From the NCBI GenBank assembly GCA_008973525.1, contig WACJ01000125.1, positions 3,410,001-3,474,000 on the forward strand: a DNA stretch of 64,000 bases, given 5' to 3'. Positions 1 to 12,590 of the stretch are shown here, one piece after another. The first letter of the stretch is position 1. Each line of letters begins with the position of its first letter. The notes under the pieces are model-generated. The model did not search any database. It was not told the DNA's origin and worked only from the letters and a program-made list of their open reading frames with translations. Both the position numbers and the translations under genes were made by a program. Source of the stretch: Stenopsyche tienmushanensis (Eukaryota; Arthropoda; Insecta; Trichoptera; Stenopsychidae).

Positions 1-954
1 GACAAGGATCCGGGTTCGTTTCCATCGCACATGCTCCGTGGGATTTACAGCCAATAAACATAACGGGTTTTCCGATTGTGGCATATATTTTTCATCGCCA
101 CAGGAGCAGGTGTACATCTTTCCTTTGGGGTTGGAAAATTTCGCTCCAAATTATCCGAGTAATGTGTGTCAAAACTGAACTAACAATTTAATATTCATGG
201 AATCCTTGAGATTAAGGCGGCGATATTTTGCGTACCCGTGCCCTGTTTACATGTTATTAGTAAAGCTTAAGGATAGTAACAGATTGAACCGGGCTTTGCT
301 ATTAACGACAATCAATTATATCGCAGGGAGATTAAGCAGAGACCTTCAAAGCCTTATAATGCTGCGATTACGAAAACATCTTGTCTCGCTCAATTATCGT
401 TTTTTATCCGCGACGAGGTCTTGGGGCTTATATTTAGTTATAAATATTTACTTATTTCAGAAAACTTCATATACCGTAAGAAAAAATCCCTAACTATGAA
501 CGTGCAGGAACGAATAATATGAGTAAAATATACTTGTATATGAGATATTTCATTAAAAACATACGTTGCCAATGTCACATGTTTATCGATTTTGTTTCTG
601 TGGGAACGCTCTCGCTCACAATAACATCATTGTATATAATATTTTATATTAAATTGCTTTAATAGATCTTATTCCAATAAGTTCAGTCACTGAAAATTAC
701 TGGATTTATAAAGGTACTCCCTATTTAAAATAAAAATATACACCCATCCCTCGTTTAACATGGTTTCGCTTTAGACGTGTATTTATGTTGGTTATCGTAT
801 TGGATTCAACTCTCATCATTTTTGATCAAACTCCTCTTCGAGGAAGATTAACTGTTATCTGAACTCCATATGACGAAGAGTATAGAGATCAGGGAGCTTG
901 ATACACTCCATACATATTAGGATGGACTGTATGGAACCCCGATATGGTATGAGT
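1..954. other. AT-rich DNA with no recognisable gene
   Basis: Only short, unconvincing open frames occur here, the longest 98 codons (197-493, plus) with no recognisable motif. No repeat shared with the rest of the window was noticed before the LINE similarity that begins near 955. Confidence 0.5.
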
Positions 955-1592
955 CGCTCAGACACGAAAGCTACAGAAAGAAACTGAGGGAAGTCTGGCA
1001 ACAGAGATGGGACCAGTCCAACAAGGGAAGATGGACCCACCGACTTGTCCCAGTTGTAAACCGGTGGAGGGCCTAAAACACGGTGAAATGACCTATCGTT
1101 TGACTCAGGTGCTCACTGGATATGGATGTTTTGGTGCACACCTGAAGCGGATTGGCGAGGAAGCATCCATGGCGTGCCACTACTACCAAACGGAGGTCGA
1201 CGATGCCGAACACACCATCACTGACTGTGAGGCTTGGACACTCCAGAGAAACACGCTGAAACAAGCACTCGGGGTAGCTGAGCTCAACGTCGACAATATG
1301 GTCCACAGCATGATGTTAAGCAAGAAAAACTGGGACCTTTGGCGCGATTACGTTGAAGAAACTCTGGGCGCCAAAGAGGGCAGTGAAAGAGAAAGGCACA
1401 GAGCGGCTCTCCAACACTAGAATAGGGCCAATCACTTAAGACCTGACTGCCTGTTCTTCCGAGGCAAAGTAGAAAACAATACCAGGGAGGCAGAAAAGGA
1501 CAAGGGAGAAGTTTAGTCAATAAGAATCTGACACTACCCTGGGATCAAACCCAGGTTGTCTTATGCAAGGTTCCCCTCCAACAGGAAAAAAA
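955..1592 (+). pseudogene. R1-clade-like LINE, C-terminal end and 3' UTR (copy C)
   Basis: This is the 3' end of a non-LTR retrotransposon ORF2. From about 957 one frame reads LREVWQQRWDQSNKGRWTHR, the W/R-rich segment that follows the reverse transcriptase in R1/TRAS-type elements. Around 1060-1075 the reading shifts to a second frame, which continues KHGEMTYRLTQVLTGYGCF and then CHYYQTEVDDAEHTITDC, ending at a stop near 1418. The last motif is the terminal zinc knuckle (CX2C...HX4C), but its second cysteine is a tyrosine. The 3' UTR contains TTTAGTCAATAAGAATCTGA, a stem-loop at 1538-1555 and a short A-run at 1584-1592. Two related copies lie at 22846-23664 and 25150-26179 and share this 3' end. 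It is 5'-truncated and frameshifted, hence dead. Confidence 0.8.
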
Positions 1593-1968
1593 GCTTTATG
1601 GGCAGTCGGTAGGTCGGCAGCGTGGTTAGCTGGTCAGTGGCGCGGTTGGTGAGGTGGCGGAGCAACGGGTCGGAGCAGTTGGCACGGAGGCAAGGTAGCG
1701 TTGTTGACGGGGTGTCGACGCAGCAGTGGGGTGGTATTATCTGTGGGCGTTGGCATGCCGGTGGGATAGCGTGGCGGAGCGGCGATGTAAGGGGGACAGC
1801 GTTTACGGGTGGAGATGTCCCCAGTACGCCAAGAGCGGTGGTTCCGGAAGCACTGGGGGGGGGGGGGCGGAGCTGTTGAAGGCAGGCGCAGGCACGTCTG
1901 TACAAGTCGGGACTCCGTCGGTGACTGATTGTGCTTTGAAATGCGCCGGTATTTATATACTCTAACAC
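1593..1968. other. GC-rich patch with a 13-G run and a TATA-like site
   Basis: This stretch is far richer in G and C than its surroundings. It carries an uninterrupted run of 13 G at 1855-1867 and ends in GGTATTTATATACTC (about 1948-1962), which resembles a TATA box. Frames are open on both strands (85 codons plus, 135 codons minus), but their composition is low in complexity and no domain is visible. It could be a fragment of an LTR or other element promoter, or a simple GC-rich repeat. It lies directly behind the LINE 3' end. No function is assigned. Confidence 0.3.
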
Positions 1969-2175
1969 TCTAACTATTCCTTTCTCTCTTTCCTCTTTTC
2001 TACTTCTATTTAAAATTGATAGATATAAATTTGTGTACTGAAAAAGAAGGGATCACTGCACTTTTTCAAAAATTTAAATTATAAAAAAAATAGTATGAAT
2101 ACTCTTGTGGGTATAATTCTCCACTTTACCCTTTACACAATGTATTATGTTAGTTAAGAAATTAAATTGTGTTTG

Positions 2176-2405
2176 TACAATATATAATAAAATAGACAGG
2201 GGTCTACTAGTTGCTTTATGCTACGTATACACACGGCATAGGACACGCTGCGTGGCGTATGCGCATAGCGCGTCTACGATGTGTGCGACAGAGACAGAGG
2301 GACTCCAAACGATTATCTATCTCTTTCCGACCAATTGTCAGTTGAAGTTTCATTTTTCGTAGCCATCAGTCCAATTTGCCCTACCGCGCTTATGAAAGTT
2401 TCACT
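2176..2405. repeat. Dispersed repeat fragment shared with 26.7 and 60.1 kb
   Basis: The left part (TATATAATAAAATAGACA, then TGCTACGTATA about 25 bases later) recurs at 60123-60185, immediately after the Helitron 3' end. The right part (TTTCATTTTTCGTAGCCATC through CCAATTTGCCCTACC and TATGAAAGTTTCA) recurs in diverged form at 26698-26775. No coding frame is recognised. This is an unclassified, probably non-autonomous repeat. Confidence 0.5.
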
Positions 2406-4679
2406 TCATACTCATCTATGAGTAAATAACGAAATTATCAATATTTTATCTATAAAAAGCCTAAATAAAGACGATCAATTGTAAATATTAGTACTGGATC
2501 AAGCTTACAATATCAACGCTTGGTCAATGATAAGATCAAGTATTACGATTTTTACTTTTTTTAAAGGTTGTATATTAAAGGCTAAAAATATTTTTGCCGT
2601 TTAAATTCAATTTCATAGATGTGTTTAAATTCATTTTCAAAAAATATATTTTTACATTAAAAAAATGACTTTATTTAAAGTTCTAGGAAGAACGATTCCA
2701 ATTGACATTCACAAAGAGGGACTTTCTTAATTGTTCGAAGCTGAAACTTTTGACCTAATCCGATGGACATCAATTATACAAATACGTGCCTGTCACTGCC
2801 AAGTTAATGTATTCGAAATACAATTAAGAAATCATAAGCGATTGCTTTGAAAATGGGTTGCCTCGCGGCTATGTATAGATTCTTTCGAAATCGATGAGCT
2901 TCTTGAATATTCAATGCCTTTGAAAAAAATTCTCGCCCGTTTGTGTGTTCCGTGCATTTCTAATGTGATTTCTGTGAATTGGTTCAATTAAAATTGGATC
3001 GGCGAATTGTGGGTGGCGCTGAAAGGGTGGTTGGTTATCTGAGCTATTTGGACGCCATTCTTAGTTTTTGAGGACTTTCATCTCTGCGGTCGGGTCACTA
3101 ACGGATCGATAGGTACAAATTCAATTACGGCCACTAATGATGCTTTTTGTGGCTGAAAAGCATTGGTGATGGTCGCAAATATACTGTTCTTTTATTTTCA
3201 TTTCGATTTCAGCTCAAAATCATTGAAATAAATTTTAGTTTGCTATTCTCTCAGCTATTTACAAATTCATCCCCTAAATATTTGTCAAAAGCTCTGTTTT
3301 CATAAAAATATGCTAAGTAGCATTGATTGAAAAGCAATATAAAGATTTTTATATTCGAATTTTCTTCATTCCAAGCCAAATATGCATTTAATGATTTAAA
3401 TGCCATAAGCGTCTATAGACGCAGACGAGTACCCAAAGTCATACGCACAGTGACAAACCTTATATTTTAATTTTAGCTGCATTCGTAAACTATTTTCGTT
3501 AGTGATAGCTAGGGATACGTCCAGAAAAATATGCGTACTCAATTTATTATGTATTCAGGATTATATACAACAATTTCGAATGTGCATTTGTAAAGGCTGC
3601 TAGGGCTGTCACTCAGTGTGCCACACATGTGCCTCATATTTCACGTCTAATGCAATAAACATGTTTATATCCTTCAATATATTTTTTCTTCGAGATCTTT
3701 TGTATTCAAAACAAAGAGTGGCAAACTTTTTGCAAAAATTGCAATTAAAAATGTTTTAAAATCCCTTATTTGTGTAATTAATCATAAATGATGCTTTGAA
3801 ATTGTATAAACAATATCCCGTTAAATATTGTTTATTTATCAAATGAAATCTAAGAAATATAAATTTGTAGGTGAAACCTTCCAAACAACACTTCAGCATA
3901 CTTTAATCAAATAAGAGCTGTATGCTTATTGACTTGAATACCCAATCAATATTGTAAATAAACCCAAAAGAAATATGTATTTTGAGCTAAATATATATCT
4001 AGGGTGGAAGAATGAAGGGGAGAGATTTGGGTTTTAGCCTTTTCAGTTTTGTACATTTCGGCATATATAAAGGTATTCAAACAAATCATGATGAAGTGTA
4101 GAGCAAATCGATATTTAGCCACCCAATTTAATAATTAATTTAATCATGAAAATTAAGCTTAAATATTATTAAATTCATGTCAATATGCTTAAAAAAATTT
4201 TTGACAAAAGTTTTTTTGCCTTATCATTGACCATTGAAAATATTTTTAAGATTTTGACACTGAAAATTGGTGTGCCTATAATTCTTATTTGAAACATAAA
4301 TCCACCAAGACATGTAGCAACGATACTAGGTTTTTAGTGAAAAAAAATGATAAATAATATCATCGCAGTTACAGTTTGAATTGAAAAATTTGAAGGAGAA
4401 GAGGTTACGTGCCTATGATTCCGACTGATATGCTATTCGAATTGAAACGTGTGCAGTTTCCGGTGCGAGTATCAATATAAAAAAGAAATACACAGGGTAT
4501 GCGTGCATGCTTCTCACATGGACAGCTGTGTATGGGCTGCTCACGCCTTAATAATTTATTATCAGACGGTTTGCATCATACAGAAAATTACCGTGAATTG
4601 AAAAGCACTTTACTAGCACGACATAAGCATAATCTTTGGGATAAATATAACAACAACATGGGGAGCCTTATCTAACCTG
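2406..4679. other. Long AT-rich stretch without a recognised gene
   Basis: No open frame of 60 codons or more is present on either strand, and no repeat shared with the rest of the window was noticed. There are short A/T tracts but no RNA gene signature. Confidence 0.5.
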
Positions 4680-5070
4680 AGCTGTGTGATTGATCCTGTA
4701 TTACGACTCAATAAAGATCGTAGAAAGCTCCGGGGATGCATTTTCCCTCAAAACTTTTACAAAAAGCCCTAAATGCCCTAATATTAGAGACTAAAAGGTT
4801 CCCGTGTCCAACCGGACCGAATTTCGGATCACTGACATAACGAAGGAACGCCTTGCGATCCTTCTTTATCCTGAATCGCCCGTGAAGACCCTAAATGGCC
4901 TGTGTCCTGTGAGGAACTGAGACGTCCAGTGATCCAGGATGACCCGGTGACATCTCAGGCAGTGCCTAACTGAGAGGAAGAAAGTGAGAGGTGGCGGCCG
5001 ACGACCGACGCAGACCACTTCTTCTGCCATCTAAATAAAACCGCCGAACGCGTCTGAGGCATCCACCTTT
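4680..5070 (-). pseudogene. LINE C-terminal fragment (reverse-transcriptase element remnant)
   Basis: Read on the minus strand, one frame gives HWTSQFLTGHRPFRVFTGDS, which resembles the segment after the RT in Jockey/R1-type LINEs (usually TQ.LTGHG.F). This is followed by ARRSFVMSVIRNSVRLDTG. The stretch 4800-4855 is closely similar at nucleotide level to 52740-52820, where a second fragment of the same family lies in the same orientation. Stops and frame changes interrupt the reading. The clade within Jockey, R1 or LOA cannot be settled by eye. Confidence 0.5.
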
Positions 5071-8000
5071 ATCTAGATTTCCCTGAATCTTTGGGACGGG
5101 GGAAAATATATAAATTCTCCCATCCAGCAAAAAGAACAAAGCTGAAAACGAAATTATGGGAGCTTACGTGATTAAATTCTCAGCCTGCATCATATTGTAC
5201 ATTGAACAAACTAATAGATATATCACCCATGAGGTGACAAGCCATCAGAGCGCAGTCTTGCAAATTCCCAGTACTTGAACATGTTATGAAGAACGATCAT
5301 CATATCAATTTTAATGGTACAAAATCCATAGCAACCGTCGAAAATATCGGCATCAAAATTGCGCGAGAAGCGATAGAAATCGAAAAACGAAGAAACTTCG
5401 CAATCAGCGGACAAGACGACGACACTAGCATACCCAGAACTTGACTACCAATTTAACAAAAATTAAAGCACCAATAACCAAGCAAAAAATCGTTGACTGG
5501 TCGCGGAAGATCCATAAATAAAAATGGTCTTTTATCTTAATTTTCTTTGAAGGAAAGACCTCAGCTACGAGACCGCTGGGAAGCCAGCGGAAAGAATGTA
5601 TCTTCCCACAGTTTTCTGCGTCTCCGCATTTCAACCACTCGTATTCGCAGAATGGCCACGCTACAATATTTTCTAACAAATATATTTTAAGATTAAAAGC
5701 CATTGGGATATTTAATACTTGTGAAGTTGTTAGTTTGTATGGAAGACTGAGGCTTTCTTCTGCAATAATATCTCACACACATATGAAAGCTTCTCGCCAA
5801 TTGATGAGTTTCATTTCTTGCTATTTTATGTGAAATAAAATTTGGAATAAAAAATATACTCATCAAGAGTTGCTGACTTTTTTTTATGGAAAATTTGAAT
5901 ACTCCACAACGAGCTTGCTTTGGCGAAATACTTTTTTCTATCGATATCATTAAAAAAATATATTTGAATCGCCATGTTCAATGAAAACTTATTAATGAAG
6001 TCGAAATAGATACAAAAAAGTCATCTCGAAAAATTGTCTATCTCAATTAACCCATGGGAGGGTGAGCGTGGCAAACTTTTGCCGAAAGACGTTTTCCGTT
6101 TGAATTTTTCATCCACTTTCAGAAGACTTGCCTTCAGTCTTCGACATAAATTTTCTTCATTTTTCGGTTAATAAGTTTGAATATAAATCACACAATGTTT
6201 TCATTCTGAATAATAAATCACAACTTTTTATAGACGACACATTGTTTAAATTTCGTAATAATTCCCGGAGCCTTTGTTTCTCCCATACATATTTTATTAC
6301 TCGAATTCGATATTTCCAAATAAAAAGTGCGAGGACAAAAAGTTCGGCACCAGCTGTTTTAATCTGATGAGAAACTTATAAATTATTTAATATAATGTGA
6401 GATTTATGATTTATTTTTATTTCGTACGTACGTATCGGGTCGTGTGAATAAAGGACCCGCTTTGAATATCTGCTGTTGAGTTATACAACGAAGGACGCTA
6501 TAAAATGTCCCTTTCTTGTGATAAATATTAATGCTTCTTAGGTTAAATTATTAATTTCAATTGTTGTCAGCAGTTAGACGCTCTTGAAGCTTTAGATGTG
6601 AATTCCATAATGGTCGTGTGGTCGGCGGCCATATTTTGAATTGCATACTGTGAGGACCACAATGGAAGCTTTTGCCCTAAAATAGCAAGCTCATAAGAAA
6701 CTATTCATCTTGTTTTTTGTTATTCTTTGAATTTATTCAACTATACATTAAACTGTATACAGTGTGAGCAAAAACAGCAAATATAGATCTGTGTGTGTGT
6801 GTGCTTGTAATACAATTCAGGCTTTTTCATATGAAATGTCATTTTTTGTTTGCCAGTTGCATTTATTGTTTGTCCAGGTTTAAGGGGTCATCTCACTTTA
6901 TTGCGTCAAAAAAATCCTGTTTTTTTATTTCATTTTTCGAAAGGACATATCTCTAAGGAAGTTATCCATAATTTTGGTGAAGAAATTCGGATTATTTCAA
7001 TGTTTTACAGCTAATTCGCGTAATGCGCTCGAAACAATCACTCCATCCAGATTGCACCCCAGCGGTTCTGCTGCTTTTGTTTGCAGGCCAGAAGTTCCTA
7101 TTGGGGACCTATCTTATCTTTGTTATAATAAGAAGCAAATGAAGTTAAAAAAATGTTAATACAGATTTAAAAAAGGTGAATAAGCAAGTGGAAAGTAAGG
7201 GCAAAAAAAGAACTTGCTAATAAATTATTTAAAAAAAGATCTAATACTTATGGCTTAGCTGTCTGCCTACATCTTCGTTTAATAACCCTTCGATAGTCAT
7301 TGATTTTTGCATCCATAATTAGAGTAATCTTAATTTTTCCAGATTTCTTTGAACACTCGACTATGAATATTCGAGATTGGCCGATATTTTTTCAATAATT
7401 GCTGTTGGATTTCTTTTTTTGAGAAAACGATAAAGCATTAAATTTCGAATAAATTATTCACTTGGCGAAAAACGATCCATTGTTAATTGGGTTGTTAACT
7501 TTGAATTTTAAAAATCACAACTTATTCTTGATGAGTAAAGTCATCGAAATAGCATAAAACACGATTTGATAATGCAGCAGCCTAAGTGCAATTAGTCCCC
7601 AAAAAAATAAGAACAAATAGGATTTCAACCTTTCTAATAAAAACATGGATATTTATTGTGTTCTTTGTCGGATACATATCGGATCGAGTGGAGAATCAGA
7701 ATAATTGGCTCAGTTGTCGGGCGTAATGTTAATTTTTTAACAATATCCTCGGCTAAATGCTCCCGAATAACAGCCTGCAATGTATCCAGATTGAATTTAA
7801 ATCACGTATTTAATACGGAGTGATGGCCACAATCACTGTTGATGGATACAGATGGCGTTTATACATCAAATGGAATGTGGAAGGCAGTTTGCGGCCCGTG
7901 GAATTAATGGAATTCGGCAGGGCGGGGTGGGTCAAAGTCATATCAGGCCAAATATGCAGAAACTTTGTAGAGGTAAGTGAGGATCCAAGAGTTCCATTTT

Positions 8001-8440
8001 AACCCTGAACATCTCAAAGTCTCAACTAACCGAGAAACTTCTTAACACTACGAAAACATCAATTTGTTATTAAGGGGGTCCAGAGCGGAGCCCGGAACCA
8101 GTTAGCGGTGGCCCAGTTTCGTCTAATTAATTGCAAAATCACCCCCGAATCTCCTTTGTCTATATTTATTATAACTTAATTATACCGCCTCCCCGCTAAT
8201 TATTTAAATATAGGTTAAATGGCATCTATCATGTGGCATCTCCAAAGTTCGAACAATATATCCTTTAAGATCTGAAATTTAACCCTTGCTGAAACTAATG
8301 AATAGAATCATCCATACGTGCCCTATATACAACATATTAAATCAGCCAATAAATATGATGTTGAAATATTAAAATATTTTTAATTTGAAGATTTGCGCGC
8401 ATTTTAATTATTGCGATTCAATAAATAATTATCATTAAAG
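5071..8440. other. AT-rich DNA, no supported gene
   Basis: Several frames of 60-92 codons occur on both strands, but none shows a motif, coding-like composition or a similar copy elsewhere. A (GT)n microsatellite is at about 6790-6805. The segment 7820-8110 is somewhat richer in G and C but is not recognisable. Confidence 0.4.
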
Positions 8441-11398
8441 CTTCTTCTTCTTCAAGTGCCATCTCCTCTTCGAAGGTTGGCTATCATCAGGGCTATCTCC
8501 ACCTTGGAGACAGCAGCTCTGAAAAGAGACATTGTGCTCCTCCCGAACCACTGTCTTAGGTTTTTCAGCCACGAGGTGCGTCGTCTTCCGGGTCCCCTTC
8601 TTCCTACAATTTTCCCCTGGATAACAAGCTGCAGAAGCTCGTATCTGTCTCCTCTCATCACATGACCAAAGTACTCTAGTTTTTTGATTTTCAAATTTTC
8701 TAATACTTCAAGAGATTTATTCATACGCTGCAATATCACGTCGTTCTGAACTCTATCCATCCACGAAACTTTGAGCATTCTTCTGTAAATCCAGAACTCA
8801 AATGATTCTATTCGTTTGGATGTAGCTTCTGTAAGAGTCCATGCTTCTGCACCATAGTAGAGAACGGGAAGTATATAGCAGCGTACTAACCGCATTCGAA
8901 GTTCAAGGGATAAATCTTTTGTAGTCAGGACTTTTTTCATTTTTACAAAAACATTACGTGCCTGTTCAATTCTACACTTGATTTCCTGACTGTGATCCCA
9001 CTGTTCATTGATCATGGATCCGAGATATTTGTACCTACTGACCTGCTCCAGCTGCATGCCACCAGCACCGACATTAATTTTTATATTTGGTGTTTTGCTT
9101 ACTACCATTACTTTTGTCTTTTTGATATTCAAATTAAGTCCATACTGATTGCTCACAGAATTCACCCGGTCAATAAGTACTTGCAGATCGCCTTCACTTG
9201 TTGCTAGCAGCACAGTATCATCCGCATAGCGCAAATTATTCAACATTATTCCGTTGGCGGATATTCCCACGTCGACTTGTAGTGCCTCCTCGAAAATTGC
9301 TTCTGAGTATACATTGAATAGTATCGGTGACAGAATGCATCCCTGTCTAACTCCTCTTAATATTTTCATTTCTTGAGACATAGTATTCTCAACTCGAACC
9401 GTAGCTGTCTGATTCCAGTACAGATTTGCAATAATTCTAATATCATTATCATCGAGGCCAATTCGTTTTAGAATTTCCAGTAATTTGGTATGTGATACCC
9501 GATCAAAAGCCTTTTCATAATCGATGAAACACATGTAGATATCACAATTCACATCACGGCATCGCTGTATTAGAACCTGGAGAGAAAATAGGGCTTCTCT
9601 TGTACCTAAGCCATTACGGAAACCAAATTGTGTGTTGGAGATTTTTTCTTCACACTTTCTAAATATTCTATTGTGAATTATTTTTAGAAATACCTTTAGG
9701 ACATGACTCATAAGGCTGATTGTTCTGTACTGTTCACATTTTTTCGCATTCGGCATCTTCGGAAGAGTAATAAACGTTGATTTTAACCAATCCATTGGGA
9801 TAATACCAGATGAATAAATTTTATTGAATAAATTCAAAAATATTTCTATATTTGAAGGGTCAATTAGTTTAATTATTTCAGAGTAAATATCATCCATTCC
9901 AGGGGCTTTCCCATTTTTGGAGATTTTAATTGCGTACATTATTTCATCTTTTGTGATTGGCGGTCCTGAACCTTTAATGCAATCATGATTTTCCGCTCTA
10001 ATATCCCCAAACAGTTTCCGAACATAAGCCTCCCAAGTCGTCAATTTCTCTTCTAAGGATGCACATAAATTACCGTCCTCCTTCAGAAGAGTGCTATTAC
10101 TGGTCGATTTACTCCCGGTAACCTCGCGGATTTTCTTGTGGAGATTAAATGAATCATATTTCTCTTGCAGTTTTTCTATTTCTACGCATTCTCCTTTTAA
10201 GAATTCTGCCTTAGCTAGCCTTATTTTATGTCTGATAATAGTATTTACTTCTTTATATTTATCAACATCAGATTTGACCATTCTTCTTGTATTCATGAGG
10301 TTTAGAATTTCCGCTGTCATCCATTGTTTTTTACAATATGTTTGCTTTGTTCCCAAGTACTCATTACTCACTTCACTGATAGTATTCTTCAATTCGTTCC
10401 ATTTTAAATCGATGTCTTCGACATTTTTGTTGTGGTCACGAAGTTTCAGATTTAAGCTTTCCGTAACTGCTGTACATTTATTTGGGTCTTTTAATTGCTG
10501 TGGAAAGATTCTTTTCCCCCCATTTTTCTTATTGATTGACTTTAAACGCATTTTTATAGCGCACACTATAGGAATGTGATCGGATGATATATCAGCTCCC
10601 GGGTAGGTCTTTGCCCATTTTACACTATTTTTAAACCTTTTATTTATCATAATATAATCAATCTGATTACGTACAACATGCTGTGGGTTATCGGCTGGAG
10701 ATTTCCAAGTATACAATCTCCTATCCGGAAGCTTGAATTGAGTATTCATTATCGTTAATAGTTCCTCTTGGCAGAATTCCAATAATTGGTCACCTCTGTC
10801 GTTTCTAATCCCTAGGCCAAATTCTCCAACTATATCTTTAAATTTACCCTTGCCTATTTTTGCATTAAGATCTCCCATTATAATATTAACTTCATGTTTT
10901 TTAAGAAGTTTGATCAATTTCTTGATATCAGCATAAAATTCTTGGACGACATCATCGCTCTTGTCTGCTGTTGGTGCGTATACCTGTATGATATTAATAT
11001 TAATAGGTTTAGCCTGTAGTTGCAAGAGGCATACCCTGTCTGAGAATGGTATAAAGTTAGTAACACTTCCGTTCAATCTTCTACTGACAAGCATTGCAAC
11101 TCCATTTTGATGTTTATCATTATTATTTCCAGAGAAGTAAACAACTCCGTCTTCATGTTGTGAAACCCCTGCTCCCAGCCATCTCAACTCAGAGATACCA
11201 AGAATGTCAATTTTAATCCTTTCCATTTCTAAAAAGGCATTTTCCAATTTTCCCGCATCTTTAAGACTTCGAACATTAAAGCTACATAATAAAATATCTT
11301 AGGTTTCGATCTTTTGAATGAGTGTCTTTTTAGCCATTTAAAAATAACGGTCACTTCAGGGGGTGCATTTTAAATAAGGAAGTTACCCTGCCGCACCC
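8441..11398 (-). mobile_element. Nearly full-length RTE-like non-LTR retrotransposon
   Basis: The element runs on the minus strand from a 5' motif at 11360-11398 to a 3' end at about 8441. One long frame encodes an N-terminal apurinic endonuclease-like domain and a reverse transcriptase. The 3' UTR is almost absent: the stop codon TGA at 8454-8452 is part of a short run of GAAGAAGAAG, like the short tandem tails of RTE-type LINEs. The 5' motif recurs at 15069-15115 and 15236-15285. I could not identify target-site duplications. Size, single ORF, domain order and tail fit the RTE group; another endonuclease-bearing clade is possible. Confidence 0.85.
8452..11337 (-). CDS. RTE-like ORF: endonuclease plus reverse transcriptase, one early stop
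   Basis: The enzyme would nick target DNA and reverse-transcribe its own RNA at the nick. Numbering from a non-ATG codon at 11247, the frame is open for 931 codons. The endonuclease occupies about residues 1-230, with ISELRW (Glu20), MGDLNAKIG (Asp126) and SSDHIPIVC (Asp223, His224). The catalytic Asn of the usual N-terminal motif is in SFNVRSLK, just upstream. The reverse transcriptase spans about 425-720, with GKAPGMDDI, FIDYEKAFD (Asp576), GVRQGCILSP and LRYADDTVLL (YADD at 674-677). A conserved tail follows (GRRGPGRR near the end). The same frame has an ATG at 11337-11335, but a TAA at 11301-11299 separates it from the rest. The only obvious lesion is therefore one early stop. Codon use and base composition look like the surroundings. 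Confidence 0.85.
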
Positions 11399-11400
11399 TT
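11360..11400 (-). promoter_or_regulatory. Putative 5' UTR/promoter motif of the RTE-like LINE
   Basis: On the minus strand this reads TGCGGCAGGGTAACTTCCTT followed by ATTTAAAA. Similar copies lie at 15069-15115 (plus) and 15236-15285 (minus). The position just upstream of the ORF suggests that it is the element's 5' end, possibly with promoter function. That role is inferred from position and repetition only. Confidence 0.45.
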
Positions 11401-11999
11401 TATATATCCGATGATTTTGTGGTAAAAATATGATATAAATGTTGAATGAAGTTTTGAATATTGTTGTCTTTTATGTTCAAATTTTTTAAATCATCAATAT
11501 ATTTGACGACGTATCTAAAACGGTTTTCAATAACAATTTCAAAACAACTTCTTCTCTTGAAAGCTAGTCGTTTATATTTGCATAGAAAGCACCCGTTATA
11601 AATAGCTGAGATTAAACAGGTTTTAAAAGATTTTTCTCCTTAAGGTACCATATACATTATCGAACGTAGGCGATCTCCATACGATATTTATCCAGGGATA
11701 GACGACTTTTACGTGGTGTGGTTAAGTCAGGATGAAATTATTTCAATGTGTATATATTTATGTAGAAAATTATCAATTCATTAAAGTTTATACTTAGTTT
11801 TTAAACGATAGAAAATATGTTTCTAAAATCTGGATTAAGAGGATCGTTTAGAAATATGAATAGACGTCTAAAATGCATTCATCAACCATTATCTGTGAAA
11901 CAACGACCGTTCCAGGATTTTTTAAACAATCTTAAATGAGGAATTGAATTGTGTAAATATTTACACGCTAAAAGTATATATAACCGTGTTATTTGAGAG
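11401..11999. other. AT-rich spacer, nothing recognised
   Basis: The segment between the LINE 5' end and the mariner terminus at 12000 has no long open frame and no repeat that I could match elsewhere in the window. Confidence 0.45.
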
Positions 12000-12590
12000 T
12001 ATTAGGATAAGCCAAATAAAAGTTCGGAATTCGTAGAATAAAAACATCATAACTTTTACAAAACATGATTAATTCAATCAAAATAGTCTCAATTAGCTTC
12101 AAAAGCCTTCTGCTAACTATAAATAAAATTACTTATTTCAATTCCGCACTTCAGAACGAATAAATTCTTTGAACCCATGAATTATCTCGTCTTGGTTTCG
12201 GAACTTTTCATTCCTTTAAAAATACTCCTAGTTGCAAAAAAGGTTAAAAAACCATCGGATAGAGACCTGGTGAATAAGGTGGAAGTGGTAATTTAAAGTA
12301 TTTAATTTGCCCTTATTTGATGTATTGAAAGCTTTGAAAAGTTTTATTATCACATGTATATATACAATTTAAAAGGGTAAATTTATTATTACGAATAATC
12401 AATGGTGAATACACCTCCAAGCGCTTTAGTGTTTGATCTTCTAATAGTTCGTGCGGCACCCACTTATAGAGCTTTTATAAGCCAATTTTAAATAGTTGAA
12501 CTTGTAAAATATTGCAGAGAATTACAGTTGATCTTCGATTGACTGAAATTCCGAATCTTCATGTGGCATACCTTAATACTTCATCAAGAG
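12000..12590 (-). pseudogene. Decayed mariner-family transposase remnant
   Basis: Read on the minus strand, the segment around 12480-12380 gives KWVPHELLEDQTLKRLEV followed by IIRNNKFTLLNCIYTCDNK. This corresponds to the WVPHEL motif and the region of the first catalytic Asp (TGDE/TCDE) of mariner transposases. After a deletion, LPLPPYSPGLYP at about 12290 matches the SPDL.PSD motif, with the third catalytic Asp region altered. The minus-strand terminus at 12000-12035, read on plus as TATTAGGATAAGCC, looks like a mariner inverted-repeat end. Several stops and frameshifts are present and the second Asp region is missing. Confidence 0.7.

Noticed and set aside
197..493. 98-codon open frame near the window start
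   Set aside because: No motif, AT-rich codons, length expected by chance in this composition.
1561..1968. 135-codon minus-strand proline/threonine-rich frame
   Set aside because: It reads through a GC-rich, low-complexity patch with a 13-G run; frames are open on both strands, so no coding call.
10091..10579. 162-codon plus-strand frame
   Set aside because: It is the antisense shadow of the RTE-like ORF.
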